DNA from: Echinococcus granulosus
Taxonomy: Eukaryota > Platyhelminthes > Cestoda > Cyclophyllidea > Taeniidae
Reading direction: 5' to 3'
DNA: 64,000 bases
Assembly (NCBI RefSeq): GCF_000524195.1
Contig: NW_020170410.1
Span: forward strand, 118,592-182,591
Shown: positions 49,101-62,219 of the stretch, piece by piece
Position numbering within the stretch: the stretch's first letter is position 1
Layout of the letters: every line of letters starts with the position of its first letter
Translations under genes and position numbers: made by a program
The notes under the pieces: generated by a model
The model's input: the letters and a program-made list of their open reading frames with translations, nothing else
Databases searched by the model: none
Told to the model about the DNA's origin: nothing

Positions 49101-52100
49101 GTAATAAACTTCTCAATTACGCTAGACATTTAAAAACCTTTATTAAAGCAGGAAGTAGCACACTCGAAAGCTGCTAGATTTCGATGAAAATTCACCAAAC
49201 TTGGAAGCGAGCGTTGCAGCGCGGCTGTTTTCGGTTCGCTGTAATCACATTTACACAGCAGTAAGTAGCGAATGGATCCACGGGCGGATTTAATTCGATG
49301 GAGTGTGAAAAGCTGCCGCTGAAAGTCATGCCGCAGATGCGGATTTATCGAAGTAATGCGCGTCATGTGTGCTGTCAACCTTGCTCACCCCTGCTCCTGT
49401 CTTCAATCAAGCTACTTCTGGCGTCACCACATCGACCGTTCGCAAAATCTCAATCTATGACGTAATAGATCAGGCCGTGGAGACACCTCTAGTTGACCTT
49501 CTGATCACCATTTTGCGTTTGCTTACTGCCGCCGTCTACCAGTCTGCACCCGATATTCTCGTCGTCTCAAATCTCAAGGGAGTGCACTGTGTCCTCACCC
49601 GTCTTCTGCCTAACCTTTCCCTGCCTCCTAGAGTGGTCAAGCATGCCCTTGGTCTACTCTATGAGGTCTTGGTTGTGTCACCGATGGAGGACCAACTTCT
49701 AGGTCTCCTGGACGTCCTTCCCTCGGCTAATATTTCTCTTCGAATCGAGGTGGGCCAATCGTCTAATTTCTAACTAAAGGTTTTGTCTCCTATTCAGTTC
49801 TCTGAAATGTACTTGTAGGTGCTGCGACTTCTCTGTAACGTCCTACGCGATTCGCATCGGTGCAGAACCATCTTTCGCAAATGTAACGGCTCCGTGCGTA
49901 TCATTCATCAACTGGTCCTTCTCAATGGATGCCTGTTACCCGACGACGAGTTAGAGACAGCTTTGGGGGTGGACAGGAAACGTCAACTTACTTTGCTCAT
50001 CAAGGGTGTCATCGCAGTGCTCACTATTGCCATGAAGTTTGAACCGGCTAGTGCAAAACACTTTGTTGTTGAGGTAGGAATTAACTGCTTTTCCTCCTTC
50101 TCCTGGTTGATTGACTGAAACTGTAACGTTTGTGGGGATTTAAAACGTTTTGGCCCCCCTTGTAAACGTACGAATTTAGAAGCATTTACTGCTGTAAAGT
50201 ACAAAAGAACCAGGAGACTAACATTGGCTTGAGCAGAATTCCAAGTCGTTGGTGTAAGGATCAAATCTTAGACGAGTGAAATTTGTCTCGAAATAAGTAA
50301 ACCAAATACACTTTTCCTGCATTAGTTTGAATACCTCGCGTTAATTTGGAATAAATACGTTGAAGAAGGTCACACAATTAGTTTTTTTTCTTTTGACTCC
50401 TTTTTACTGGAGTCTGTATGCACTTTATATGTTGTTATGTGTAGACGCTAAGAGGCTAGAAAATTTAGTAGACTGAGCTGCTACTTAGTAGCAGTTACTG
50501 AGGCAAAGTCAAATCCCTTCTCTCCATTCCGTTAAAGCACATAAAAGTCTTGTATTTACCAGGGGTCCGCCTGTTTATTTTTGCCCTCTGAACCAATGCT
50601 AGCTTTGCCATCCGATTAATTATTTACCTCGGAGTTGCGTGGACTTTTCACGCTTCTTTCAACCATCTCCATTTTCTCATGAAGACCTCATGGCGGTGCT
50701 TTCTAAGTAAATGCTTAAGCTCGTCACCTCTTGAAACTGGTCATACAGATTATGGCTTTGAGTTTCTCTTTTCCCGGGATTTGTTGGAATTTGTTTTCCA
50801 TGAAGAACGCTCACCGTACTTGCCAAAATTATAACATTTCGCAATCGTTTGAATTGAAACATGGGAAAACTGAAGTTCTGATTTAACAGGATTGGGCGGA
50901 CCTCGGAATATCTCCATTTTTTCTTAACAATTTCGACCGTTTTGGCAACAAGGCATGAATTCACTCGGTCCTGCCGTTGCTGACAGCATTATCCTTTTGG
51001 TGGCCACTGTTCTGTTTTAAAATATCCATAAAGTGATGTTATGATACCTTTTGAAGACTCGATGTTTAATTTTTAAAATAAAGAAATCACGGCTTATAAA
51101 TCGGTTCTGGCTTTGATTCAGCTTAGTTTTTAGTCTGATATTTCATTGCTTTAGGTAGTCAAGTACACGCAACCCCCGGCTCGGTTGGATTCGCCTTCCT
51201 TCATTCGTACTGTCATGCTAAGTGCAGTGAATATTCAACTGCGGTTTCGGTATCACTTTATAGCTTATTTGTTTTGCGACGTAAAGATTTTCCTAATATA
51301 ACTTACCGGTTCCTTCCTCTCCTGAAAATATCACTAATGTGTCTGGATGTGGTTTAGTCAGTCGATCCGAGACTGGATTTCCATTGTTTTTTTCGGCAAC
51401 TTCATTGACGAATCGCTGGAACAAAATTTTACAGCTTAAACACATTGTTTACGAATAATAATCTATGCTTCCTGTGGGGTAGCTTTCAGGATATCGTTGC
51501 AGCTGTGTTCTTAGACTGTCTGATGAAAATTAGCTTTTTTCTGACTTAATTTGTATCATTGAGTTGGCTCCACTTTTAGCGTGGGGGATACGGCAAAATA
51601 TTTAGCAAAACGTAGGGACCCGTAAATAAATTTGTCATAATTTCACAAAAGGGCTAGATGGTCTGATTAGAGCTTCGTATTTCAGCGATAGACGAAGTAC
51701 TCACGTGGAATTAGTGTATAAGTTCGACACATCTCCATCTTGTTATGGGCGTCTTTGGTAACAATTCCATTTGTTACACTTGTGGTAGCCACCACAACGA
51801 TAATCGGGTTCACTGAATCTACCAAAGATAATGTACTGAAAGAATTTCATCGACCACGCCACTTTGTGGTTTCATGGGAGTGTCCTTCGTGTCTAGATCC
51901 TTTATTATGTACAACAGATCATGAAAGCAGTGTTGGCCTTTATTTATAGCGTCGGTTCCTACGTCATCATGGCTTCGACGCCAGCCTATAGGCACGTTCA
52001 AGTTCCTGAGTGTTCAAGTAGTTTTTTTGCCAAGTTGAGGCCCTTGTTGGTTCCTTTTTCATGCGCAGTCTGCATTACCGCTCAGGTGCTACCTGATCTG

Positions 52101-55100
52101 CAGGCCCTGTGCTTCATTACAGTTTCATGCCTACAATTAAACCTTTTTTTATTAAATATTTAGTGCTAATAAATTTCTTGTCCCTAGTTGCAATTTGAGA
52201 GCTTGGAACAGGCCCTTCGTCTTCTGGGCTGCTTCAACAAGGAGACGGTTATATATACTGCCCCGACAAGTGCTGGCTCGCCTAACTGCCAATCCGCATC
52301 GTTCGATGACTCCACTGTCACCTCAAATGGTGGTGATTCAGCGGGCGAAATCAGCCCCAATCTTGACAATTGCCTATTGGCGACTTTTCGATTGGCCTTC
52401 CTAAAACCATCAGTTCTGGAACAGGCGACGAAAATGGATCAGTTTGCTGACATTCCAACAGCCCTTCTCGACGTTTGTCTCATCTTCCGCTACCTCATTG
52501 GCATGGCGCTGGACGAGTTTGACAGGTAAGCAATTGAGGTGCCTATCACACAATCGATTGTCCATCTGAGTGGTCGTAAGCATGAGTACTTTGTCGTAGA
52601 ACTTCCCTGGATGCAGATCAAAATGTGCTTGATAGTGAGGCAAAGGGATCCAACGGACGCCTCTTCTCCTCTCCTCCTTCCATTGTCCATACCGGAGCCG
52701 TTCTTACCATTCTGAGGCTTATTCCTGCTATTGTGCAGATTCAGGGATACAAAGCAGCCACTCTGAATTTGCAGGTAGGCAGGTTGGGATGTTGCAAGTC
52801 AGCGATTTATTTAATGTTTCAGATATTTCATTATACTGGTCGTGTTTAGTCATTTCAAATTTCAATGTGATTTAGCCTATTGCAAATACCTTTTGGATAT
52901 ATTTTCATGTTAGCATAGTGTTTTATGGGTCTGAAATTCAGCTCTCTGCCAAACGTATGATCTGTCGTGTCCCTGGCACATAAATTTATGTCTAAATATG
53001 TGAGTAAAGTGTATTTGCAAATATTCCTCTGTGAGTTCCTTGCAAAGTTCAGAAAAGGCACTGTCGTGCGACAAACGCGGAGCTTTCTGAACGCTCAGCT
53101 ATGGTAACCGCCACACAATATGAAGAAAAAGCACCGGAAATTATCCCAACCGAGCTTAATGCTTTTCCCTGCATTTTTACACTTCAGTGCTTGCTTGTTG
53201 AATGTTCACTTAGCCTATATTGAAACAAAAGCTTAAAAGTTTGCTCCCTATACCTGACTCAGAACACTAATGGTAGCATGGCAAAATGGGATGCTATTGG
53301 GAAATTGCATTTTTAAGGAAGTGTATTAATGATTGATGTCATTATTATTTGTATTGCTTGTCCCAAAATACGTAGTTATTAACCAAAACACGGGAGAAAA
53401 AAGTGAAAAATCCTTTAAAAGATGACGTCATCATTCACCAGGCAAGGCAAAAAAATGCATTTCTTTGACGTCATGGCATCGAAGAAATCCCAGGCTATTT
53501 CTGTCACTTGTACACTCTTTTAATGCACCCAATTTTATTTGAAATCATTGCCGAACATTAACTGGTAGAATCCCAATGTTAGTCTATGCATAATTTTTGA
53601 AGTATCCACTTCAATCACATCTATTTTTAAATCACCCGTAGCATTTAATTTTGCCTCATTTTGAATTTTCCACATGGTTGAATTATTTTGAAGAGTATAC
53701 CTCTTGCCACTGAATTGATTCTTTATGATAATTTACGCCGTACGTTGGCTTTTGCAAATGCTTTGTTGTTTCGAGCGATCTGCGCTGTTCCATTGGTTGC
53801 GTAAAGACGAATCTGAGAAAAAGTGGCTTTGTAAAAATAACTTTGAGATATCTTCACTTGGCCCTGGAAATAAAAGCATTGGAAAGAGCGTTTACGTAAA
53901 TATGGGCTTTCTGATCTGGTGTTTCTTCTCAAGGTCTACTCTTATACTCGATGTGAAAACGCTGAAAGTAACGAAGAATGGTGAGTAACCTTCAAAAGAC
54001 TCGAGATTTCGAATTGGCATCGTTGAGGCTATAGCTGGATATAAGACTAAACACTACTGACTGGCGTTCAACACAAGGAAGTTACTGCGAATTAAATGCA
54101 TGCGATTTCCTGTAAGCTAGTCTGTGGGAGTGACCTACAATAAACTTCTGATTGCCAGATTAAAAAAGCTTTTTAAAACGCACCGAATTTGGGTGAATTC
54201 TGCACACATTTATGGTTTATTTAATATAGAAACACTACCAATATTATGCTTGACAATGGTGGGCAATGATTATTCTCTCAGACAAGAAAGTTCCTTGGCT
54301 CTGCTTTTCCTCTTTTTGTATAAACCTTTTAAAACTTCTCAAACCGCATTGGGCATGGATTATGCGAAAAGGGATAAATATTTACCATGAGAATTTCTTC
54401 GAATCTCTAATTACCTTCATTTTCGACTCCTTGACCCTAGGATGCGCTGCGGATTTTTGTAGATTCTCAGCTACCTTGTGAATGCAACTGCATGATGAAT
54501 TTGAAGCAGTCTTACAGGCTAGCCTGTACCCTTAGACATTGCTCTTCAGGAGCTCCTAACCCCCGTTAATTTTCACTTGAAGTACCATCGCTTCCATTGC
54601 GGTTGTTTTTGGCTTCTCACCATCGAATCTTTTCATCTCAGCCTGGTCCTCCTACGTGGCTTGTTCATATCAGAATTGAAATAATCTGTCATAACGATGG
54701 TTTTTAAATTGTAACAACGGTTAATTGTATGTTAATGTGTCGTACTCTAGCCTGGTTAATCCTTTTGGGGGTCGCCAGTAAATAAATTTTGCTACCTTTT
54801 CCAAGTTTTTGATCTTAAAAGAATTTAAATGTGCTTTGAAATAGTCCCAAGCGATCAAGAACAACTAAAGTGGAAGTCAAAAATGCAATGACTCACAGGC
54901 TGAGCATTCTTGGTACGCTTTCATAAGAAACCGGTAGGTACGTACAACAAAGAACCTTGGTTATTAAAAAATTGAATTGTGGAATCTTTGAAATGCCAAT
55001 TCATGACGTTCGGATGTGTTTGCTGAGCACATACCTCCTAGGCGTGGGAAGGGGAAGGTGCTCTTCACTTTCATTATAAAACGGAAATCCCCAGGCCGCT

Positions 55101-58100
55101 CTTCCGTATACTTTCACTATCACTTTGTTTGTGCTTATTTCTTGAGCCGCATATGGTCTGCTAACTCCTTTATGGTTTTAAAAATTTTGCTCCAAAAGTC
55201 TTTTTTAGGTATCTACAAATCTAGGCGTGTTTTTGAGGTGAAATTGGCGCCTCTTTGCAATAATCACCCACCGAAGGACATTCTTATTGCGAATTTAGTA
55301 AAATGCCCACCCATGAGAGACTAATGTCCATTAGGCATTAAAAAGGTGATTCGAACTCATGTCTTTTTTCTTCAGTACTTCAGTCTGGAGCTACTCAACG
55401 CTGTGATCGAGTCGGAACGGAGTCAGCAGCTGCTCTGCGGCGGGGGCATCACCGATCCTGGTGTGGGCAGCATGGGTATGCCGCGCACCCTCTTGGTACA
55501 CTTCCGACCCGCACTGGCGTCCTCCCAGCACCCTCTACACGCACCCGTCGCCACTCTCTTCTCCCTCCTTGCTGCTCAATCGCTCACACCCCGCGACTTT
55601 CGGTAAGGCTTTGTGAGTTGTGGCTCTTGGGTGCGGTTTGTGCCTTTTGGATCTTAAAAGTGTGTTCTGTGATCATCATGACTTGTTTCACAGTGAAAAC
55701 TCATATCTATACCGCTAAAACAAATGCATCAGTATCAGATACCATTGTGATGGAATTATTGAGGATAGATTTTCCGCAAAGCCTTCTATTCCTACTTCTA
55801 CTGACACTTTTACTGTAATTTATTCCTAGATTTTAAGAGCCCTCTGATTTTTTTTGCAGAAATTTATTGGGACTCACTCTTGGACTTACTGACACCTTAT
55901 CAATGCTTAATTATACCATTGTACTCAGTAATTATCGGGGTCGCTTAAGCAAACGCGGCTTTTAGCGAAAATTTTTACTACTACCCAGGCTACAATTCCT
56001 GAGTACCCTCTTTAGACCTACAAAGGCTTATTGTGAGCCTCAAATCGTGCGTGGGGTGCACTCTTATTAGCATTCACTGTAAAAACATGCCCATGAAAAT
56101 GCAATTAAACCGTTTTTTTCTCTCGCCATCATAAAACGCCGCGATTGGATTAATAAAGTGGGATTCTTGATGAGGCCTTCCGATTGTAATCCATTGCGCG
56201 TGGTCTCACGCTATTATGGGGGCTTACTCCAAGCTTTGAAACCTGTTCTGGGATCTTCTTCCTCCTTTTTTATCAGAATGGACCGAGTATGACATTTTTG
56301 CCTTTATGGTATGTATTTATTTTAATCACTGAGGTTAAAGTATGATTTTAATTGAGGATTTCTGATTTCTGATTATTTGCAACTCCCAGTTTTCACATGC
56401 TTCTATTATATTTCTATCGAGGTTAATCACGATCATTCTTAACCCGACTCAACTGAGGGATTAATGTTATTCATTGTGCTCCACCCCCTCAAATGGCGCT
56501 TTTATGGTTTAAGCCATAGTCTTGTGTTCACCTGAAAAAGCATGAAAAAGTCGAATGACCCGTCTTTGGATTGTCTCAACTCTAGCCAATGTATTTTTCT
56601 ACAGCATTTATTCACTTGCTTATTGAAAAGCATTTACGATGATTCGTTATGGCCACATTCGCGCAAGATGATGGTATTTTCGTTCTCAAACAGCCTAACA
56701 ACCATTATTTCTTTCCCTGCTTTACTTCACAAAAGTATTCATGTAACATATTAATTTGGTACTTATTTAAATTACTTTAAAACCAAAGCTGTCATCTGTC
56801 CCGAATGCGTGTCCAAGCGCTTATGCTTAAACCTTTCGGTCAGCCGTTCGACCACTCGCCTGGTCCACACCTTACTTAGCTCACGGCTGTTATAAAACCC
56901 CCTCACTTAATATTCACTTTTTGGGTATTTCGTAGAGTCATTGCTTGTGTGATGTTTCACACTCCGTGAATCAGGCCAGCCACCTTCGGAATTCTCAGTT
57001 GACACAGATAAATCCACAGGAGGAATTTTCCTCCATACCGTGCAAATACCGAAGGGGATGGCTCCACAACAATACTCGATGCATTGCATGAATCTGTTTC
57101 CTCTTTGGTGCAAGTTACGAATAATTTTTTGGGCGTTCAAATTTCCGATTTATTCGTCCCAATGTTTGCCAACCTTTGAGAGCAACTGACTTGCAGGCCA
57201 GACTTGGTCACATGCAACACTTATGCTCAACCAATTGGCGCCCATCCTTCTCTCTCTGTTTTCGACGCAGATATGATATTGCAGGACTATTTTGTACATC
57301 CCTCCATGTAAGCGCTTTTCAAGACCCGTCATCACCGAAATCAGATTCTTCACACTTTTCTCATGTTTATTCAAACGCTGGCTGACAGATCGCTGTCAAA
57401 TGCCATGCATTGATGAATGCATCTCCTTCCACATTCGCACTTGGTATGATCTAGTTTTAATTTAAGATTACGTTCGTCATAGATTCTAAGGGGTGTATTA
57501 TTAGTGAATTTCTCCTAATTAATCTGCAACAAATGTTGTCACTTGACCGGAAACTTCAAAAAATACCCTTGACAAATCTATTCACGCCCGCTGCTCTTTT
57601 ACTATTACATTGGTTTGGTAAGATGCTTTTGTTGGTCTCTCAAAGCTAGCTTTCCAATTGTTTCCTTTTCTTTCTTGATGACATTCATCGTATCGTTCTT
57701 TAGGAACTGCGAGTTTTGTGCTTTCAATGTGTTCAAGATCATCAATTTGGTTAAAAACGCGCGACTTTTTCACTAAAATAAACTTCTGAGGTGGAATTTG
57801 GAGCCACAAGCAATTATTATAACCAAAAGATCTCTTGATTGACTAGTTTGTTCGTTTTCATCCTTTAAAATTAGTAGGCACTTATCTATCTTTAGCACGC
57901 TCCTTATTTCATAATTTACCTAGAGAATTGTAAAGATATGCCTTGCAAAGCCTTCAGTGGAACTCCGAATGCTTTTCCAATCTCACGTAAAAGTTGTAAA
58001 ACGGCAGCTTAACCTCATTTCTGTCGTTGAGGGGACAAGATTTTCCTTCATTGATTTGATCAAACTGTTCGGATTGATAGTGCTCTGTATTTCTAGCTAC

Positions 58101-61100
58101 CGTCTTAACCACAGGAAACAGAACTGTCTTATGGAAACGTAGCCCACGACAGCTGCAGTTTGTAAATAAGTAGACTATATCCATGAGATCAGCCTTTGAC
58201 GTGATTCACTATTTCAGTCTTGAGTTCGGTGAAACTTATGCCACCTGAGGGTCTAAGGTGTTGCCGACAGACGATCAAAAACGCAGGCACTTGGATGTCT
58301 GTTTCCATGATTCTCTCCGTTCCCATGAACGTGAAAATTTTCGTTGTAGTTGGTCACAATGAGTCTGTTTGCAAATAAAAATGATCATGTGGATAAGTCA
58401 AGTGGGAAAAATCTTTGAACCCCTCTGTTGGTGTGCAGTACTGACCACCAAAATACGTGCAAAATGAATAATAGATGGGAGGTCTTTGCTGGAAGTTTTG
58501 TGTAAAAATGCCAAAATTACTACCGTTCAGCCATGCTAAAATTGTTCAGATAATCTAAAAGTGGAATTTCATCTTATTCTTCAAATTACTATAATCTTTT
58601 GATGTAAAGACTACTAATATGTAAAATGTGTATTTGGAGGTTTTTGCATCTTTATCGCATTTTTTGAGTTCAGTAAAATGCTTTTTGCAGTGAAAGCCGT
58701 GTTACCTTGGAGCGAGAAATTGGCACTATCTAGAAACCACATGTATCCGTTTAACTAATAGGCGATAAGCCGTTCTGCCCTTTTAAGCTATTACTATATC
58801 ATTCCACAATTAAATTTTGTTTTTCAGCCTGTCATATCCCAACACATCTCTACATCAACTTTTAATTTTGTATCTTTTCAAAGCTATTGCAACACTGAAG
58901 TAAGGTTTAGTTAATCACATGAAATCCTTCTTTGCCAACATACCCCTTGATTACTCATTTCATCATCCAATTCCTTGTCAATATCCACTTCTACCATATT
59001 TCTTAACTATCCAATGGCCAGTTCTCCTTCACTTGAACCGTAACTCCCTCATTTCTTTGTTCTCGAGTCGATTTTACTAATGATGGTAGCAGTAGTTTTA
59101 ACGAACGCCCCCCTTATTCACCAATATTCCATCGCATAACCAAGCTCAATGCGTTTCACTCTCCAGCGATTATCTGCGTCTCTCCGGTCAGTTTTGTGAG
59201 CATCAGCAATCACCCAACGGCACCTGTACAAAGGTTCTCACTAACTCTGAATCAAAGTCCGACAACGATGGCATTACAGCAGCTTCAGGAGGCGGTAAAG
59301 CCGAGGACCTTCCCCTCCTCAACCTCCCCGCGCTGCCTGCTATCACTGATCTCCTCGAGCAGACCGTATGGCGGCAGCGCAGCGGTGCCAATCGATACTC
59401 TGCCATTACCACCGCCAATACCGCTACTGCCGCAACAACTGCCAATACCACGTGTCTGCCGGCATTCGTGGAGTTCAACATGTCAATGGAAGGCTTTGGG
59501 TGCCTCTTCCTGCCATCTCTTGCGCCTCAACGCATTGTTGCACCTGTGAAATCATTTGGTGGTGACGCGGGACTAGCTGGAGCAAGTTCAACTTGTGCTG
59601 GTGGAGTAGGCATTGGTAAACCATCTCACTGCCCTATTTCAAACCATGCTTTTAATTTGAATTAGTGCATCATTTAGGGAAGGTGTAACTATGAGCTGTC
59701 ATTGGCACATATTTTCAATCCAGGCAGTTACTTTTACATTCATTTAGCGGCTTTTAAGCCTTGTGGAATGATTTGTGTCACTGGATTGATTAAAATCTTG
59801 GGGATTTGTTTTTGAGATTGTTGTTTGGACATGAGATCGTTCTGAACTTAATTAGAATAGTGTGCAACGAAGGTTTTATCAATACGGGTTTTTCGTCATA
59901 GCGGTAACTCATCTTTCTTAGCAAGATGTTAATAAATTTGGCGTAACGATGAGTGGTTAAATTGCCAGAAGATATTCTAACAGATTTCGGGTTAGAACTT
60001 AGTGCTATTTGCAACTTGGAAAGACTAATCAAGGTCGCTTTATATTCTGCCAGTGTTGCACCAGTAAATGGGTAATATTGCGGGCACTTCTTCTGGCCTT
60101 GTGTACCGATTGTGCGATCGCATTAACTTTTGCGTCCGTTATCTCATCAAAAAGTATTGTAGCATTGTGGTCTCATGTTTCGCCATCATTTCTTGGCAGT
60201 AAAGTAGGGCGAACGCTGAGGAGGTTTCCATTCTGACACGTACTGACGATGCGGCGCTGAAAGGTTAGGTGTTTTGGATTATCATGTTGGATTCACCTAT
60301 ATGCATAAATGAGTTAGACACCTGTTAAAAGCTAAAAACAGGTAGCTATTTGATCTAGTTTTAACTACTATTGATGAATGCCAAAGCCCTATTTCTGTGG
60401 AAGTGTAGGCTGTCGCATTGTCAGGTATGGTGAATAATGGCCGTCATTACTTTATCCCTAATTGAGGTGAATTGAGTGCTCAATCACTACTCAATGCAAA
60501 TAACTAGTGGCTTTTACTTTGCGGAGTAACGTTGTAATACAATTTACTAAGATTATAGCTGAAAATACCTAAGCCGTCAGTTGCAGAGAGAATGAAAGAA
60601 TGTTTTATTCAGTTGAGTGAAATAACGCGATAAAAGTACTAGATTGTGCAACCACGGCTGGTAAAGCCAATTAACCTAATTGGACTGGAAGACTCCATCT
60701 GACGTTCAACAACTAAATCTGTTTCACTTGAACATTGGCAGATTTGGGCATCGTTGGTAGTACTTTGGACTTTTACTTGGAGCACTTGCACTACTGCCGT
60801 GCTTTTTAGCATTCACCTTGGTGAAAATAGTACACTATTTTCAAGTGAAAATGGATGTTATTTAAAAATGCATGGCTGCATTCACTAAAGTTACGAAATT
60901 TGTGCGTTTTACACCACACATATGACTTACAATCCATCCCTAAAACAACGGAACCTACTTTGGCCATGCTACTAGCATCCTGTGCAACGCTACTTCGCAT
61001 TTGAAAGGCTTTTCTTTTTCCATGTTCATGCATATAGTACCTAACCTGCATCTAATCGTCGAACTTACTGAATGCGGGTATCTCATTTACTCCAAATCTT

Positions 61101-62219
61101 GTCGAATACCCGGTGCTCAAATCCTGTTGTTCCTCACTACTCAGGTGAACGAGCATTCCCTCCCGCTAACGGCATCACCTATTGCTCCTGGATTTGTGTG
61201 GACGACTTTGGAACACCTCCATTGGACTCCTCTGTGTCGCATCCAGTGCGTCTGCTGACGGTCTTCAAGGGTGTCCAAGGCACTAATGAACAGCTCATAT
61301 GCCTCTCAATCCACCTGGACCCGCAGTCCCGGTCGCTTGTCATCTCCTCGAAGGAGCGTCTGCTTCCAACAGGCATGTCATGGACCTCCTTCAAAGTCAA
61401 ATCCTCTGTTTCTAACGAATGCTATCTTGTTTATTTTTATGTTCTATGCATTAAACAAGCGAGTTTTAGAAGCCATCTTGCACCTTTGCAAATAAAAATC
61501 ACGGGCATGTATAGTGCGGTTACATGGCCCGCGGTCTTCTTGACAATCTCGAGCGTTTGGTTGAGACTATTTGAAATGAATTTCAAAAGGCAATTAAACA
61601 TTATTGGTGATCCGGCCTTAAGTTGGCATAACCTATTATAACTTGATTTAACCTGTACAATAGAGCAAAGTCTATCACGAATATTTAAGCAAATTGACAA
61701 AGCATCTTTCGGATAAGAGGTTGACATCGGCTAAGCCAGTCCTTTTATGGGTCAATGCTCATTCTTTCAAATGCTGCAAAATCAACGCAACTCAGTTTGA
61801 AGGTAGAAAACCTATCCTTTAGTTGTTGTATCAATCGAACAGTGCATTGATTGTTTGAGAAATAATAGACTTTGAAGTATTATTTGTGAATCACTTGCTT
61901 GCTAAGCAATTTTGCTGATGGTGGTCATGGAGACGGTAATGGATCTATAAAAAAAATAATTTAATCGCGCAATGGTCTAGTGTTCTACTCGCTCCTCTCC
62001 TACTCAGAGGGCGGCAACCAGCGTTCAAAGGACATTGCATTGGACTCACCCAACTTAACAGGCGACGACGCCCACACCGTTGTATTCACCACAAGCAGTG
62101 TCTCCCTCTGGACCACCAACGTGTGGCGCCATGTGGCTCTCGTTTTCGCTCGGGCTAATGTGGTGCGCACCAGCCTCTGCAGCTTCTACCTCGACGGCTC
62201 CCTTGTTGGCACGCAAAAG
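37103..62219 (+). CDS. WDFY3: WD repeat and FYVE domain protein 3 (ALFY), N-terminal third, partial at both ends
   Basis: Sixteen phase-consistent exons: 37103-37226, 37259-37545, 37583-37775, 37851-38034, 44317-44483, 46888-47090, 48199-48296, 48376-48530, 49412-49749, 49819-50073, 52188-52525, 52600-52774, 55376-55602, 59167-59615, 61145-61372 and 61981-62219. They encode 1220 residues with no internal stop. WDFY3 is a giant BEACH-family scaffold (human about 3526 residues) that links ubiquitinated aggregates to autophagy through p62, Atg5 and phosphoinositides. Landmarks in order: F-S-D near the left end, V-P-S-T-L-V-K-C-L-Y-I-F-L-D-L-P, Q-L-L-D-D-F, A-L-R-L-L-G-C-F, M-E-G-F-G-C-L-F-L-P-S-L-A-P, H-P-V-R-L-L-T-V and the concanavalin-like W-R-H-V-A-L-V-F with D-G-S-L-V-G-T. 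BEACH, WD40 and FYVE domains lie beyond the right edge. The start is missing. Introns range from 32 bases to 6.3 kb. The acceptor at 49411 is AAG, and the donor at 61373 is GC. Confidence 0.93.
38035..44316 (+). other. Large WDFY3 intron, 6.3 kb
   Basis: Bounded by AA|GTGGGT and GCCCAG|G. It holds no recognised exon, and the open frame at 40815-41186 (123 codons) is within chance length. A GGAGCGGAGTTT block near 41404 resembles part of the dispersed repeat. Confidence 0.6.
44484..46887 (+). other. WDFY3 intron, 2.4 kb
   Basis: GT-AG bounded, A+T-rich. No exon, RNA gene or repeat was recognised. Confidence 0.55.
50074..52187 (+). other. WDFY3 intron, 2.1 kb
   Basis: GT-AG bounded and phase 0. 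Nothing recognised inside. Confidence 0.55.
52775..55375 (+). other. WDFY3 intron, 2.6 kb
   Basis: GT-AG bounded and phase 0. Nothing recognised inside. Confidence 0.55.
55603..59166 (+). other. WDFY3 intron, 3.6 kb
   Basis: GT-AG bounded. The reading frame resumes at D-Y-L-R-L-S, matching the human E-F-L-R-L-A junction. No other exon was recognised. Confidence 0.55.
59616..61144 (+). other. WDFY3 intron, 1.5 kb
   Basis: GT-AG bounded. The split glycine codon restores the family's G-x-G-E-R motif at the junction. Confidence 0.55.
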
